From JALSIF01 sp026981635 [NCBI: bacterium] (GTDB lineage Bacteria > 4484-113 > JALSIF01), in the NCBI GenBank assembly GCA_026981635.1, contig JALSIF010000201.1, forward strand, positions 1 through 14,698: 14,698 nt of DNA, read 5' to 3'. The notes beneath the pieces are model-generated. The model saw nothing but the letters and a program-made list of their open reading frames with translations, did no database searches and had not been told where the DNA came from. A program made the position numbers and the translations under genes. This document shows positions 8,357 through 14,508 of this stretch, in pieces. How positions within the stretch are numbered: position 1 is the first letter of the stretch; each line of letters starts with the position of its first letter.

Positions 8357-10197
8357 GTCCACACCCTCCGGTGAAAGAGCCACCACTCGCCGATGACCAG
8401 AAGCAGGGCAGCAAGGACCAGCCAGCGGAAAAGCTCCCGGTTACCCACCACCGTGCGTGCCTCACCGGTGGCTTGGCCGGTTATCCTCACCTGGGCCCTG
8501 AGACTGAGTTCAGATTCCCGCTGATTGGTCAGGTTGACGGCAAAGCTGACCAGTTTATTCCCCTCCCTCAGCACCCGATAGACCCCCAGCTCACGGGTGT
8601 CAGGGAAGCTGAGCAGGCCTTCCCTAACCTGGGCCTCCCGCTTGCGTCCGGAAGGATAGACCACCTCCACCTCCCCTTCCAGCCCTGGCAGGGGATAGTC
8701 AAAACGCTCTCCCACCGATAGGTTGAGCCTGCTTGAGCGATTGTGGCCCGAGATCCAACGCACCGCGTTGGCCACAAAGACGGGGAAGGTGGCACGGAGG
8801 GGAAAGTCGCTTGCCTCCAGGGGAAAGGCAAGGTAGAGCACCCGGTATCCCCTCACCTGGTCGGCCAGCACCAGGGGTCCACTGGTGGCCTCCACCACCA
8901 CGCTGGTCCCCGGTCGGGGCCTCACCTGGTAGGCACTAGCCAGACGCAGGTTGGAGAAGGTAAGGAAGCGCAGCAGGGGATGGGTGCGGTCTTCATCTAC
9001 GATTCCCACCGGACCCACCGCTTTCCCCCGGCTACCGGGCAGCATCGGGTGGCTGGCCCCGCCGAAGAAGAGGTAGTTTGTTTCCCCCCACTCGGGTCCC
9101 AGTTCTCGGTCGGTGACCACCAGGTCGTAGCTGGGAAGGTTTGCGGGGGGAGCTGGTTCACCCCAGCTCTCTACCTTGAGGGCGGGGTTGGCCCGCAGAG
9201 CGGCGAGCATCAGCGGGTTGTCGGTGGCGGCCAGTACCTTGGGCCGGTAGGGTGGGGCCATAACCAGGCTAACCTGGTCGTCAAGGGGAAACCGGTCACC
9301 GGCATCCAGCAGGTCTAGGGTGATACCTTCGGGCTGGTAGGTGAGCTGGTCAAACACCACCTCACCGATCTCGCCTGGGGCAAGCTCCACATACTGGCTC
9401 TCAATGAGCTCACCGTTTATCCTCAGCTCCACCCCTACCTCCTGCTGGCGGGGGGAGAAGTTGCCCACCCGGGCCAGGGTGGCATAGCTCTGGGCCACCG
9501 GGTCGTAGATGACCGAGGCGCTCACGATGCCCAGGTTTTCTTCCTCCTTCCCCACGGTGATCTGGGAGACCTGGCTGAGGTGGGGAAACTGCCCCTCCAC
9601 ATCGGGCATCCCCCCATCGGTAATCAGCACCACGCTGGTGGGAACTTTCTGGGAGAGGGAGTCAATCAGCTCCAGTGCTGGCTTGAGGTCGGGAGTTCCG
9701 CCTAGACTGTCTGATAGCTGGCTTGCCGCCCGCCTAAGGTCGCGCACCCGGCTGGTGAAGCCGGTCAGTAGGTGGGGCCGGTCGCTTACTGCCATTACCA
9801 GCATCTCCTGCCCACCCGCAAGGCCATCAATCAGACGGTAAAGCTCCCGTCGGGCCTCCCTCAGCCTGCTCTCTCCACCTCTGCCGGCAAGCATTGAATA
9901 ACTGGTGTCCACCACCACCGCCACCCGCTCCCCTACCCGGATCTGACTTTTTAGGTAGGGTCGGGCTAGGGCGGTTACCAGCAGAAGGAGGACCAGAAGC
10001 TGAACCAGGAGGAGCAGGTTGCGGCGAAGTTTTTGGAAGGGGGTGTTGGCGGCGATGTCCCTTACCACCCGCTCCCAGAGGAGAACCGAGCTCACCCTAA
10101 CCCGGTTGCGACGGAGTTTCAGCAGGTAGAAGAGGATCACTATCCCCGCCAGACCCGCCCAGAGGAAAGCCCAAGGATTAAGGAAGAAGCGTTCCAT
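8353..10197 (-). CDS. BatA-like vWA membrane protein (614 aa)
   Basis: The N-terminus matches the BatA-type aerotolerance-regulator N-terminal domain. FLNPWAFLW leads into TM1 (about 8-26), then a basic loop with RVRVSSVLLWERV and QKLRRNLLLL, and TM2 (61-79) ending in ALARP. A vWA domain follows (91-200) with MIDAS Asp97/Ser99/Ser101 (DTSYS), Thr168 (GGTPD) and Asp194 (LITDGG). After that come a beta-sandwich and a degenerate Rossmann/amidotransferase-like region (from RPKVLAATDN to YDLVVTDRE). The segment PLRATFPVFVANAVRW is typical of the family. A last membrane helix lies near 588-608. The vWA and later domains should face outward between TM2 and the C-terminal helix. The ribosome binding site is weak (TCAGG, spacing 4). 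The stop overlaps the start of the 1004-aa gene. In known cases BatA-like proteins work with a MoxR AAA+ ATPase, which is absent here. Confidence 0.92.
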   Translation of the reverse strand: MERFFLNPWAFLWAGLAGIVILFYLLKLRRNRVRVSSVLLWERVVRDIAANTPFQKLRRNLLLLVQLLVLLLLVTALARPYLKSQIRVGERVAVVVDTSYSMLAGRGGESRLREARRELYRLIDGLAGGQEMLVMAVSDRPHLLTGFTSRVRDLRRAASQLSDSLGGTPDLKPALELIDSLSQKVPTSVVLITDGGMPDVEGQFPHLSQVSQITVGKEEENLGIVSASVIYDPVAQSYATLARVGNFSPRQQEVGVELRINGELIESQYVELAPGEIGEVVFDQLTYQPEGITLDLLDAGDRFPLDDQVSLVMAPPYRPKVLAATDNPLMLAALRANPALKVESWGEPAPPANLPSYDLVVTDRELGPEWGETNYLFFGGASHPMLPGSRGKAVGPVGIVDEDRTHPLLRFLTFSNLRLASAYQVRPRPGTSVVVEATSGPLVLADQVRGYRVLYLAFPLEASDFPLRATFPVFVANAVRWISGHNRSSRLNLSVGERFDYPLPGLEGEVEVVYPSGRKREAQVREGLLSFPDTRELGVYRVLREGNKLVSFAVNLTNQRESELSLRAQVRITGQATGEARTVVGNRELFRWLVLAALLLVIGEWWLFHRRVWT

Positions 10198-10261
10198 CTA
10201 GCCTGACCAAATCTTATCTACCTCAGACTGGCCAAGGAAGAGACGGCGGGCAAAGGGGAGG
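10198..10261. other. 64-base gap between the 99-aa gene and the BatA-like gene
   Basis: The minus strand contains TAAGAT about 12 bases before the BatA-like ATG, which could be a weak -10, but no -35 hexamer is recognisable at 16-18 bases. No hairpin with a T-run is present. The 99-aa gene and the large operon may therefore be one transcript, or the operon may have its own weak promoter here. Confidence 0.3.
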
Positions 10262-10561
10262 CTAGGAACGCCTGCTTCCCTGGGCCATGGCCAGCAGGCG
10301 GGGCAGGTCGTGCTCAAAGTCCATCAGCAAGTAGAAGTAGCGCAATATCTCCGGGGTCTCCTCGCGACGGTCGCGGTGGAGGTCCTCATACATGAGCTCA
10401 ATCAGCTCTTCGGGGGTTATCTCCTGGGCGCGGCGTACCAGCTCCTCGGTGAGAAAGACCCCCTGCTCCTCAGCCATGGCACGGGCCACCAGCTCCTGGG
10501 GAACCACCGCGCGGTAGACCTGGTCGCCCAGCTCAACGGTCAGGGTTATCACGCCACTCAT
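10262..10561 (-). CDS. Small unknown acidic protein (99 aa)
   Basis: I do not recognise this protein. It begins with a beta-hairpin-like stretch (MSGVITLTVELGDQVYRAVV). A charged, mostly helical body follows, rich in Glu (EELVRRAQEITPEELIELM, then DLHRDRREETPEILRYFYLLMDFEHDLPRLLAM). It has no signal peptide, membrane helix or cysteine, so it is probably soluble and cytoplasmic. The ATG at 10561 is preceded by AGGTG with an 8-base spacer. An in-frame TTG six codons upstream (10579) has no such site and was not used. It is on the same strand as the vWA operon and 64 bases upstream, so it may be the first gene of that operon, perhaps a cytoplasmic partner or regulator. That placement is inference. 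Codon-like composition and the good ribosome binding site support it as real. Confidence 0.7.
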   Translation of the reverse strand: MSGVITLTVELGDQVYRAVVPQELVARAMAEEQGVFLTEELVRRAQEITPEELIELMYEDLHRDRREETPEILRYFYLLMDFEHDLPRLLAMAQGSRRS

Positions 10562-10626
10562 CTTAGCTTCACCTGCCAACAGATATAAGGACTTCGGGAC
10601 GGGGAAAAGGTTCCCTATCTCTTAGA
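10562..10626. promoter_or_regulatory. Divergent intergenic region, probable promoter region for both directions
   Basis: These 65 bases separate divergently transcribed genes and are more A/T-rich than their surroundings. TATAAG at 10584-10589 could serve as a plus-strand -10, and the overlapping TTATAT on the minus strand as a -10 for the 99-aa gene. No good -35 is visible for either. A short perfect hairpin, GGGAA/TTCCC plus one G-T pair (10601-10606 with 10611-10616, loop AAGG), sits about ten bases before the GTG of the oxidoreductase. Exact promoters are uncertain. Confidence 0.4.
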
Positions 10627-11604
10627 GTGGAATCACGGCTAAAATGGCTTGCGGTGGAAGTCTCTCCAGTAAAGGCGGCGGTGGTCGGCGTGGGAAGCAT
10701 GGGGCGAAACCACGCCCGGGTATATAGCGAGCTTGAGGAAGTAGAGCTGGTCGGGGTCTGCGATCGGGATGCCTCCCGGGCGGGGGAGATTGCCCAGCGC
10801 TTCGGCTGCCTGGCTACCACTGAACTTGACCAGCTCCTTTCCCTTGCCCCTCATGTGCTGAGCATCGCGGTTCCTACCAGCCAGCACCACGAGGTGGCCC
10901 TGGCGGCGGTTGAGGCTGGGGTGCCGGTGCTCTTGATTGAAAAACCCATCAGCGACGACTTTGACCACGCCGCCCAGGTGATCGCTGCCGCTCGACGCAA
11001 GGGGATCAAGATCTTTGTGGGCCACATTGAGCGTTTCAACCCTGCAGTCAGGGTGCTAAAGGAGCTGATCGGAGAGGGAAGATTGGGGGAGGTCCTTTCC
11101 ATTGCCAACCTCAGGGTAGGCCAATACAACGAGCGTATCCTGGACACCGGCATCATCCTTGACCTGGGCAGCCACGACGTTGATCTCATAAGCTTTCTTT
11201 ATGGCGAGCGGGTGGAGGCGGTGTCGGCAGTGGCCTCCACTTCGGTCCACGAGCGGGGCTATGAGGACCACGCCTCCATACTGCTCCGCTTCCCGGGGGA
11301 GCGTAGCGGCATCTGCGAGCTTTCCTGGCTTTCTCCCTACAAGGTGAGAAACATATTTGTCACCGGTGAGGACCGCTTCGCCTTGGTAGACCTTATCCAG
11401 CAGAAGGTGACTTTGTTGGGAAGTGAACCCGAGGTGGTTCCGGTTCCTCGGGAGGAGCCTTTAAGACTGGAGCTCAAGGCGGCAGTGGAGTGCTATTTGA
11501 ATGGTACTGAGCCAGCAGTCACCGCGGAGGATTCCATTCACTGCCTGAAGGTGTGTAATGCGGCCATCTCTGCCTACCGCACCGGCAGGGTGGTTGAGGT
11601 CTAG
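10627..11604 (+). CDS. Gfo/Idh/MocA family NAD(P)-dependent oxidoreductase
   Basis: A soluble dehydrogenase of 325 aa. The N-terminal Rossmann fold shows AAVVGVGSMGRNHARVY (G21-x-G-x-x-G26) with an acidic end of strand 2 (VGVCDRD). The family EKP motif is at 105-107 (LLIEKPIS). The C-terminal domain has GHIERFNPAV (132-141) and GSHDVDL (181-187), whose His183 is at the catalytic position of the family. GHIERFNPAV is reminiscent of UDP-N-acetylglucosamine 3-dehydrogenase-like members, but the substrate cannot be fixed from sequence. The start is uncertain: the GTG at 10627 and another at 10654 (316 aa, a more usual N-terminus) both lack a good ribosome binding site. It lies 79 bases upstream of the PTPS gene on the same strand. 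A link to pterin or sugar reduction is only a guess. Confidence 0.9.
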   Translation: MESRLKWLAVEVSPVKAAVVGVGSMGRNHARVYSELEEVELVGVCDRDASRAGEIAQRFGCLATTELDQLLSLAPHVLSIAVPTSQHHEVALAAVEAGVPVLLIEKPISDDFDHAAQVIAAARRKGIKIFVGHIERFNPAVRVLKELIGEGRLGEVLSIANLRVGQYNERILDTGIILDLGSHDVDLISFLYGERVEAVSAVASTSVHERGYEDHASILLRFPGERSGICELSWLSPYKVRNIFVTGEDRFALVDLIQQKVTLLGSEPEVVPVPREEPLRLELKAAVECYLNGTEPAVTAEDSIHCLKVCNAAISAYRTGRVVEV

Positions 11605-11620
11605 TCGGGTCCCAGATGTC

Positions 11621-11645
11621 CCTCTCTCCGGGCAGTGGGGAGAGG
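11621..11645 (+). other. Inverted repeat (9-bp stem) after the oxidoreductase
   Basis: CCTCTCTCC (11621-11629) can pair with GGGGAGAGG (11637-11645) over nine positions including one G-T pair, with a 7-base loop. It begins 16 bases after the stop codon, where a terminator or processing structure could sit. No T-run follows, so it is not a standard rho-independent terminator. It may attenuate or stabilise the transcript between the oxidoreductase and the PTPS gene. Confidence 0.45.
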
Positions 11646-11651
11646 TGAGGA

Positions 11652-11681
11652 TATGATTAGCTTTACTCGGGTGGGAGCTAA
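11652..11681 (+). promoter_or_regulatory. TATGAT -10-like box and hairpin covering the PTPS ribosome binding site
   Basis: TATGAT (11652-11657) resembles a -10 element, though no TTGACA-like -35 is found. Overlapping its last base, TTAGCT (11657-11662) is perfectly complementary to AGCTAA (11676-11681). The 13-base loop and 3' arm contain the GGGAG ribosome binding site of the PTPS gene, whose ATG begins at 11684. If transcribed from upstream, this hairpin could partly hide the site. If transcription starts at the TATGAT box, the 5' arm would be lost. Confidence 0.35.
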
Positions 11682-11683
11682 CC

Positions 11684-12103
11684 ATGGCTGAGGTGATCGT
11701 TACCCGCAGAGAGCGCTTCTCCGCCGCCCATCGTCTGCACAACCCCAACTGGTCGGCGGAGCAGAACCAAAAGGTCTTCGGCCTTTGTAACAACCCGTCG
11801 GGACATGGCCACAACTATGTTCTGGAGGTGATGGTAAAGGGCACTCCCGACCCGGAGACCGGCTACGTGATTGACCTCAAGCTTCTCTCCGACATTATCC
11901 GTGAGGAGATCATCTCTCAGGTGGACCACAAACACCTAAACCACGATGTGGACTTCCTGCAGGGGATAAACCCCACCGTGGAGAACCTGGCCATCGCCTT
12001 CTACCAGAGGCTCAGGCCCCGTCTTGCGGGACCCAACTACCGCCTATATGGGGTGAGGGTCTTTGAAACAGAAAACAACTTCGGGGAGTATTTTGGTGAG
12101 TGA
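11684..12103 (+). CDS. 6-pyruvoyl-tetrahydropterin synthase family protein, PTPS-II type motif
   Basis: A T-fold enzyme of 139 aa, normal length for the family. Zinc ligands are His16 (FSAAHRL), His41 and His43 (HGHNY). The catalytic cysteine is Cys35 in CNNPSGHGHNY. Asp81-His82 (VDHKHLNHD) completes the catalytic set, and Glu128 (VFETENN) is the pterin anchor. The spacing C-x5-HGH is that of PTPS-II, the eukaryotic 6-pyruvoyl-tetrahydropterin synthase type. Bacterial QueD has C-x3-HGH and folate-type PTPS-III has E-x2-HGH. PTPS-II converts 7,8-dihydroneopterin triphosphate to 6-pyruvoyl-tetrahydropterin on the way to tetrahydrobiopterin-like cofactors. The gene for the preceding step, folE, starts 48 bases downstream. 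A QueD role in queuosine synthesis cannot be excluded without testing, because QueD enzymes can be promiscuous. The ATG at 11684 follows GGGAG with a 6-base spacer. Confidence 0.92.
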   Translation: MAEVIVTRRERFSAAHRLHNPNWSAEQNQKVFGLCNNPSGHGHNYVLEVMVKGTPDPETGYVIDLKLLSDIIREEIISQVDHKHLNHDVDFLQGINPTVENLAIAFYQRLRPRLAGPNYRLYGVRVFETENNFGEYFGE

Positions 12104-12151
12104 TGGACTAACCCTTTCTCCCCCTTGGGCTAGAATCGGGAGGTAGTCAAG
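12104..12151 (+). other. PTPS-folE gap holding the folE ribosome binding site
   Basis: The 48 bases include a TAGAAT (12131-12136) that resembles a -10 element without a recognisable -35, and GGGAGGT (12138-12144), the folE ribosome binding site. No hairpin or T-run is seen, so the two genes are probably co-transcribed. Confidence 0.35.
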
Positions 12152-12820
12152 ATGAACGACCCCGACCTGGAGATCTACCAGCCTGGCGAGCTGGCCGAGG
12201 CCCTCGCCCGCCTCAGTGACGGCGAGCGGACGCCAAGGGAGCTTCGCTCTCCGGCGCAGCTTTCCAGGCTGATCCTTGCCCAGCTTGAGCTTCTGGGAGA
12301 GGACCCCAGCCGGGAGGGACTGGTAAAGACCCCCCAGCGGGTGGCCCACTCCCTGCTTCAGCTCACCGAGGGCTATGAACTTGACCTCCACCAGGTGGTA
12401 AACGGGGCAGTCTTTTCTGCCGAGGGGGCCGACCTGGTGGTAGTAAGGGACATTGAGTTCTACTCCCTCTGCGAGCACCACCTGCTCCCCTTCTATGGGC
12501 GGGTCCACGTGGCATATCTGCCTGACCGCAAGGTGATCGGGCTCTCCAAGATCCCCCGCATCGTTGACATGTATGCCCGCCGTCTCCAGCTCCAGGAGCG
12601 CTTCACCGCCCAGGTGGCTGACGCGCTGATGGAGGCGGTGGAGCCCCAGGGGGTGGCGGTGGTGGCCACCGCCCTCCACTTCTGCATGATGATGCGCGGG
12701 GTGGAGAAGCAGCATGCCAAGACCACCACCAGTGCCTTTAGGGGTCTCTTCCGCACTGACCAGGCCCTGCGGGAGGAGGTGCTTCGCACCCTGGGCGAGC
12801 CGACCGTCCACACTCCCTAG
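12152..12820 (+). CDS. folE: GTP cyclohydrolase I
   Basis: The enzyme opens the guanine ring of GTP to make 7,8-dihydroneopterin triphosphate, the first step of folate, tetrahydropterin and 7-deazaguanine pathways. The 222-aa length matches type IA FolE. The zinc ligands Cys107 and His110 ([20 protein letters not shown]) and Cys178 ([12 protein letters not shown]) are present. [16 protein letters not shown] (50-65) is the conserved N-terminal block, and [12 protein letters not shown] closes the active site. The start ATG is preceded by GGGAGGT with a 7-base spacer. It is 48 bases after the PTPS gene on the same strand, so its product is probably handed directly to PTPS. Nothing looks unusual except the N-terminal 30 residues (acidic helix ending [10 protein letters not shown]), which vary in this family. 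Confidence 0.97.
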   Translation: MNDPDLEIYQPGELAEALARLSDGERTPRELRSPAQLSRLILAQLELLGEDPSREGLVKTPQRVAHSLLQLTEGYELDLHQVVNGAVFSAEGADLVVVRDIEFYSLCEHHLLPFYGRVHVAYLPDRKVIGLSKIPRIVDMYARRLQLQERFTAQVADALMEAVEPQGVAVVATALHFCMMMRGVEKQHAKTTTSAFRGLFRTDQALREEVLRTLGEPTVHTP

Positions 12821-12874
12821 CCCGCGGTGGAGGGGATATGCCTGCGGGCGGGGAGCACGGGGAGGTGATGTGGG

Positions 12875-13525
12875 ATGTGTCGCATCATCTATCTGTCTGA
12901 CCACCGGGCGATGAGCCGGGAGGAGCTTGCCCAGGTGCTTGCCAACCTGGAGCGGGACCGGGGCGGGGGCGGCTTCGGGGTGGGCTGCTTTCCCGAGCGG
13001 GGGGGCGAACCTTTCCTGGAGAAGTTCCCCAAGCTCACCCCGGAGGAGACCGCCGAGCTGGTCAAGGGCCTGCCCGAGGGAAGGCCGGTCCTGATCCACG
13101 CCCGCCGCAAGTTCAAGCCCCACGAGGAGCTCATCCCCGACTACAACATGCCCCACCTGGTGAGGGACCGGCGGCTGGGGCGGGCCTTCTTTGCTCAGAA
13201 CGGGGACATTGAGGACTGGCGGGAGCTTGCCGGCGTCGGGTATATTTCCGATTCCGCCTGGCTGGCCGACCTCATCAACCGGGGGGAGGAGGACTTCTTC
13301 TCCCTGGTGGAGCGCTTCAGCCACTTCGGGGTGCTGGTCATGCTTACCGAAGAGGACCGCTTCATCTGGAAGCAGGACCCCACCGACCCAGAGGACCCCG
13401 CCTTTCGCGACTTCACCTCCCTCACCCTGGAGCGGGATGGAATGCGCTACCTGGTGGTGATCTCCAACCCCGATAACCTGGGTGAGCTTGCCCGCTTCGT
13501 CATTGGAGCCGGGATCAGCCGCTAG
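12875..13525 (+). CDS. Stand-alone class-II (Ntn-type) glutamine amidotransferase domain protein (216 aa)
   Basis: Class-II amidotransferases hydrolyse glutamine with an N-terminal cysteine exposed by removal of Met1. Here the protein starts Met-Cys2-Arg-Ile. The expected pocket residues follow in order: Arg77 (LIHARRKF), Asn109-Gly110 (FFAQNGDI), and Asp126 (YISDSAWL), corresponding to the Cys/Arg/Asn-Gly/Asp set of GlmS and PurF. The ATG at 12875 is fixed by GGAGGTGA with a 6-base spacer; an ATG seven bases earlier is out of frame. The protein ends after the amidotransferase-type domain, with no acceptor or synthase domain attached, so the ammonia acceptor is unknown. It is 54 bases downstream of folE and likely co-transcribed. 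Its 3' end overlaps ftsY by 11 bases. Family-level assignment is fairly firm; the reaction is not known. Confidence 0.8.
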   Translation: MCRIIYLSDHRAMSREELAQVLANLERDRGGGGFGVGCFPERGGEPFLEKFPKLTPEETAELVKGLPEGRPVLIHARRKFKPHEELIPDYNMPHLVRDRRLGRAFFAQNGDIEDWRELAGVGYISDSAWLADLINRGEEDFFSLVERFSHFGVLVMLTEEDRFIWKQDPTDPEDPAFRDFTSLTLERDGMRYLVVISNPDNLGELARFVIGAGISR

Positions 13526-14486
13526 CCTCTCCCTCCCCCACCAGCGACCTGGCGTAGGCCAGGGGGTCAAACTCGGCCAGGTCCTCCACCCCCTCGCCGG
13601 TGCCCACAAAGAGGATGGGCACCGAGTGGAGGCGGGAGGCGGTAAAGGCGATCCCCCCCTTGGCGGTGCCGTCAAGCTTGTTTAGCACCATGCCCTCCAG
13701 AGGGGCGGCCTCACCGAAGAGTTTTACCTGGTCAAGGACGTTCTGGCCGGCGGTGGCATCCACCGTGATCAGGGTTGCCACCCTTACCCCCTCCACCGCC
13801 TTGTCCAGGGCGCGGCGCAGTTTGGCCAGCTCCTCCATGAGGTTCTTGCGGCTCTGCACCCGCCCGGCGGTGTCAACGATCACCACCTGAAAGCCCCGCG
13901 CCTGGGCGTGCCTTAGGGCATCAAAGCAGACCGCCGCCGGGTCGGCCCCATACTGGGTGGCAAAAACCTCCACCCCGATGCGCTCGCCCCAGGTCCTGAG
14001 CTGTTCAATGGCGGCGGCCCGGTAGGTGTCGGCGGCAACCAAGAGCACCTTGGCGCCCAGCTCCCTAAGCAGGCTGGCCAGCTTGGCGGCGAAGGTGGTC
14101 TTTCCCGAGCCGTTTACCCCCACCAGCAGGATGACGCTCAGGCGGTCGGTGGGTAGGGGCTCGGGCGGGGGAACTTCGGAGAGTAGCTCGGTAATGCGCT
14201 CGGCCAGCAGGCGGCGGATCTCCCGAGGGGTACCTACCCCCTGCTTGGCCGCCTCGCTGCGCAGCCACACCACCAGGGCCTCGGCCACCTTCACCCCCAG
14301 GTCGGCCTCCACCAGGCTCTCCATGAGCTGGTCATAGAACTCCTCGCTCAGGGGATCTTTTCCCATGAGCAGCTGGCGCAGGGCCTGGCCGGTGCGGGAG
14401 AGGAGGCGGCCGAAACCGCCCGCCCGGCTCCGGGCGGGCTGGTCTGCGCCCCGGCGGGATCTGCGGTAGTGGTCCAAGAGGCCCAT
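13515..14486 (-). CDS. ftsY: Signal recognition particle receptor FtsY
   Basis: The SRP receptor GTPase docks ribosome-nascent chain complexes at the membrane. It has 323 aa with a short basic N-terminus (RRSRRG), no long acidic A domain, the helical N domain (about 30-105) and the G domain. The motifs are the P-loop GVNGSGKTT (123-131), AADTYRAAAIEQL (151-163), DTAGR (205-209), VDATAGQN (242-249), NKLDGTAKGG (269-278) and GTGEGVEDLAEFDP (295-308). The lack of a C-terminal Met-rich M domain excludes Ffh. The G4 motif reads NKLD, where SRP GTPases usually have TKLD. The region upstream of the ATG at 14486 (CCCCACCC) has no ribosome binding site. A TATAAA box ends eight bases before the ATG, so a leaderless transcript is possible. 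The upstream partial gene ends 22 bases before the ATG. Confidence 0.97.
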   Translation of the reverse strand: MGLLDHYRRSRRGADQPARSRAGGFGRLLSRTGQALRQLLMGKDPLSEEFYDQLMESLVEADLGVKVAEALVVWLRSEAAKQGVGTPREIRRLLAERITELLSEVPPPEPLPTDRLSVILLVGVNGSGKTTFAAKLASLLRELGAKVLLVAADTYRAAAIEQLRTWGERIGVEVFATQYGADPAAVCFDALRHAQARGFQVVIVDTAGRVQSRKNLMEELAKLRRALDKAVEGVRVATLITVDATAGQNVLDQVKLFGEAAPLEGMVLNKLDGTAKGGIAFTASRLHSVPILFVGTGEGVEDLAEFDPLAYARSLVGEGEASG

Positions 14487-14494
14487 GGGTGGGG

Positions 14495-14500
14495 TTTATA
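14495..14500 (-). promoter_or_regulatory. TATAAA -10-like box just upstream of ftsY
   Basis: On the minus strand TATAAA is followed by eight bases and then the ftsY ATG, with no Shine-Dalgarno sequence between. This spacing would place transcription start within about two bases of the ATG, the arrangement of leaderless bacterial mRNAs. No -35 match to TTGACA is seen. The alternative is read-through from the gene upstream. Confidence 0.4.
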
Positions 14501-14508
14501 GCAGGCCG

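Noticed and set aside
8357-8386. Ten-codon upstream extension of the 1004-aa vWA protein
   Set aside because: The start at 8356 has an ATGA overlap and a well-spaced GGAGGG, and it begins right at the conserved membrane helix. The longer form lies inside the BatA-like gene.
11621-11645. The inverted repeat after the oxidoreductase as a rho-independent terminator
   Set aside because: The stem is adequate, but the following bases (TGAGGATATG) are not a T-run, so I listed it only as an inverted repeat.
12820-12849. GCCCGC/GCGGGC inverted repeat after folE as a terminator
   Set aside because: Only six base pairs around an 18-base loop and no T-run. In GC-rich sequence such pairs arise by chance.
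12044-13675. A 543-codon open frame on the minus strand opposite PTPS, folE and the amidotransferase gene
   Set aside because: It lies antisense to three well-supported genes with intact catalytic motifs. Its translation is His/Gly/Pro-rich with no recognisable domain, as expected for an antisense shadow in GC-rich DNA.
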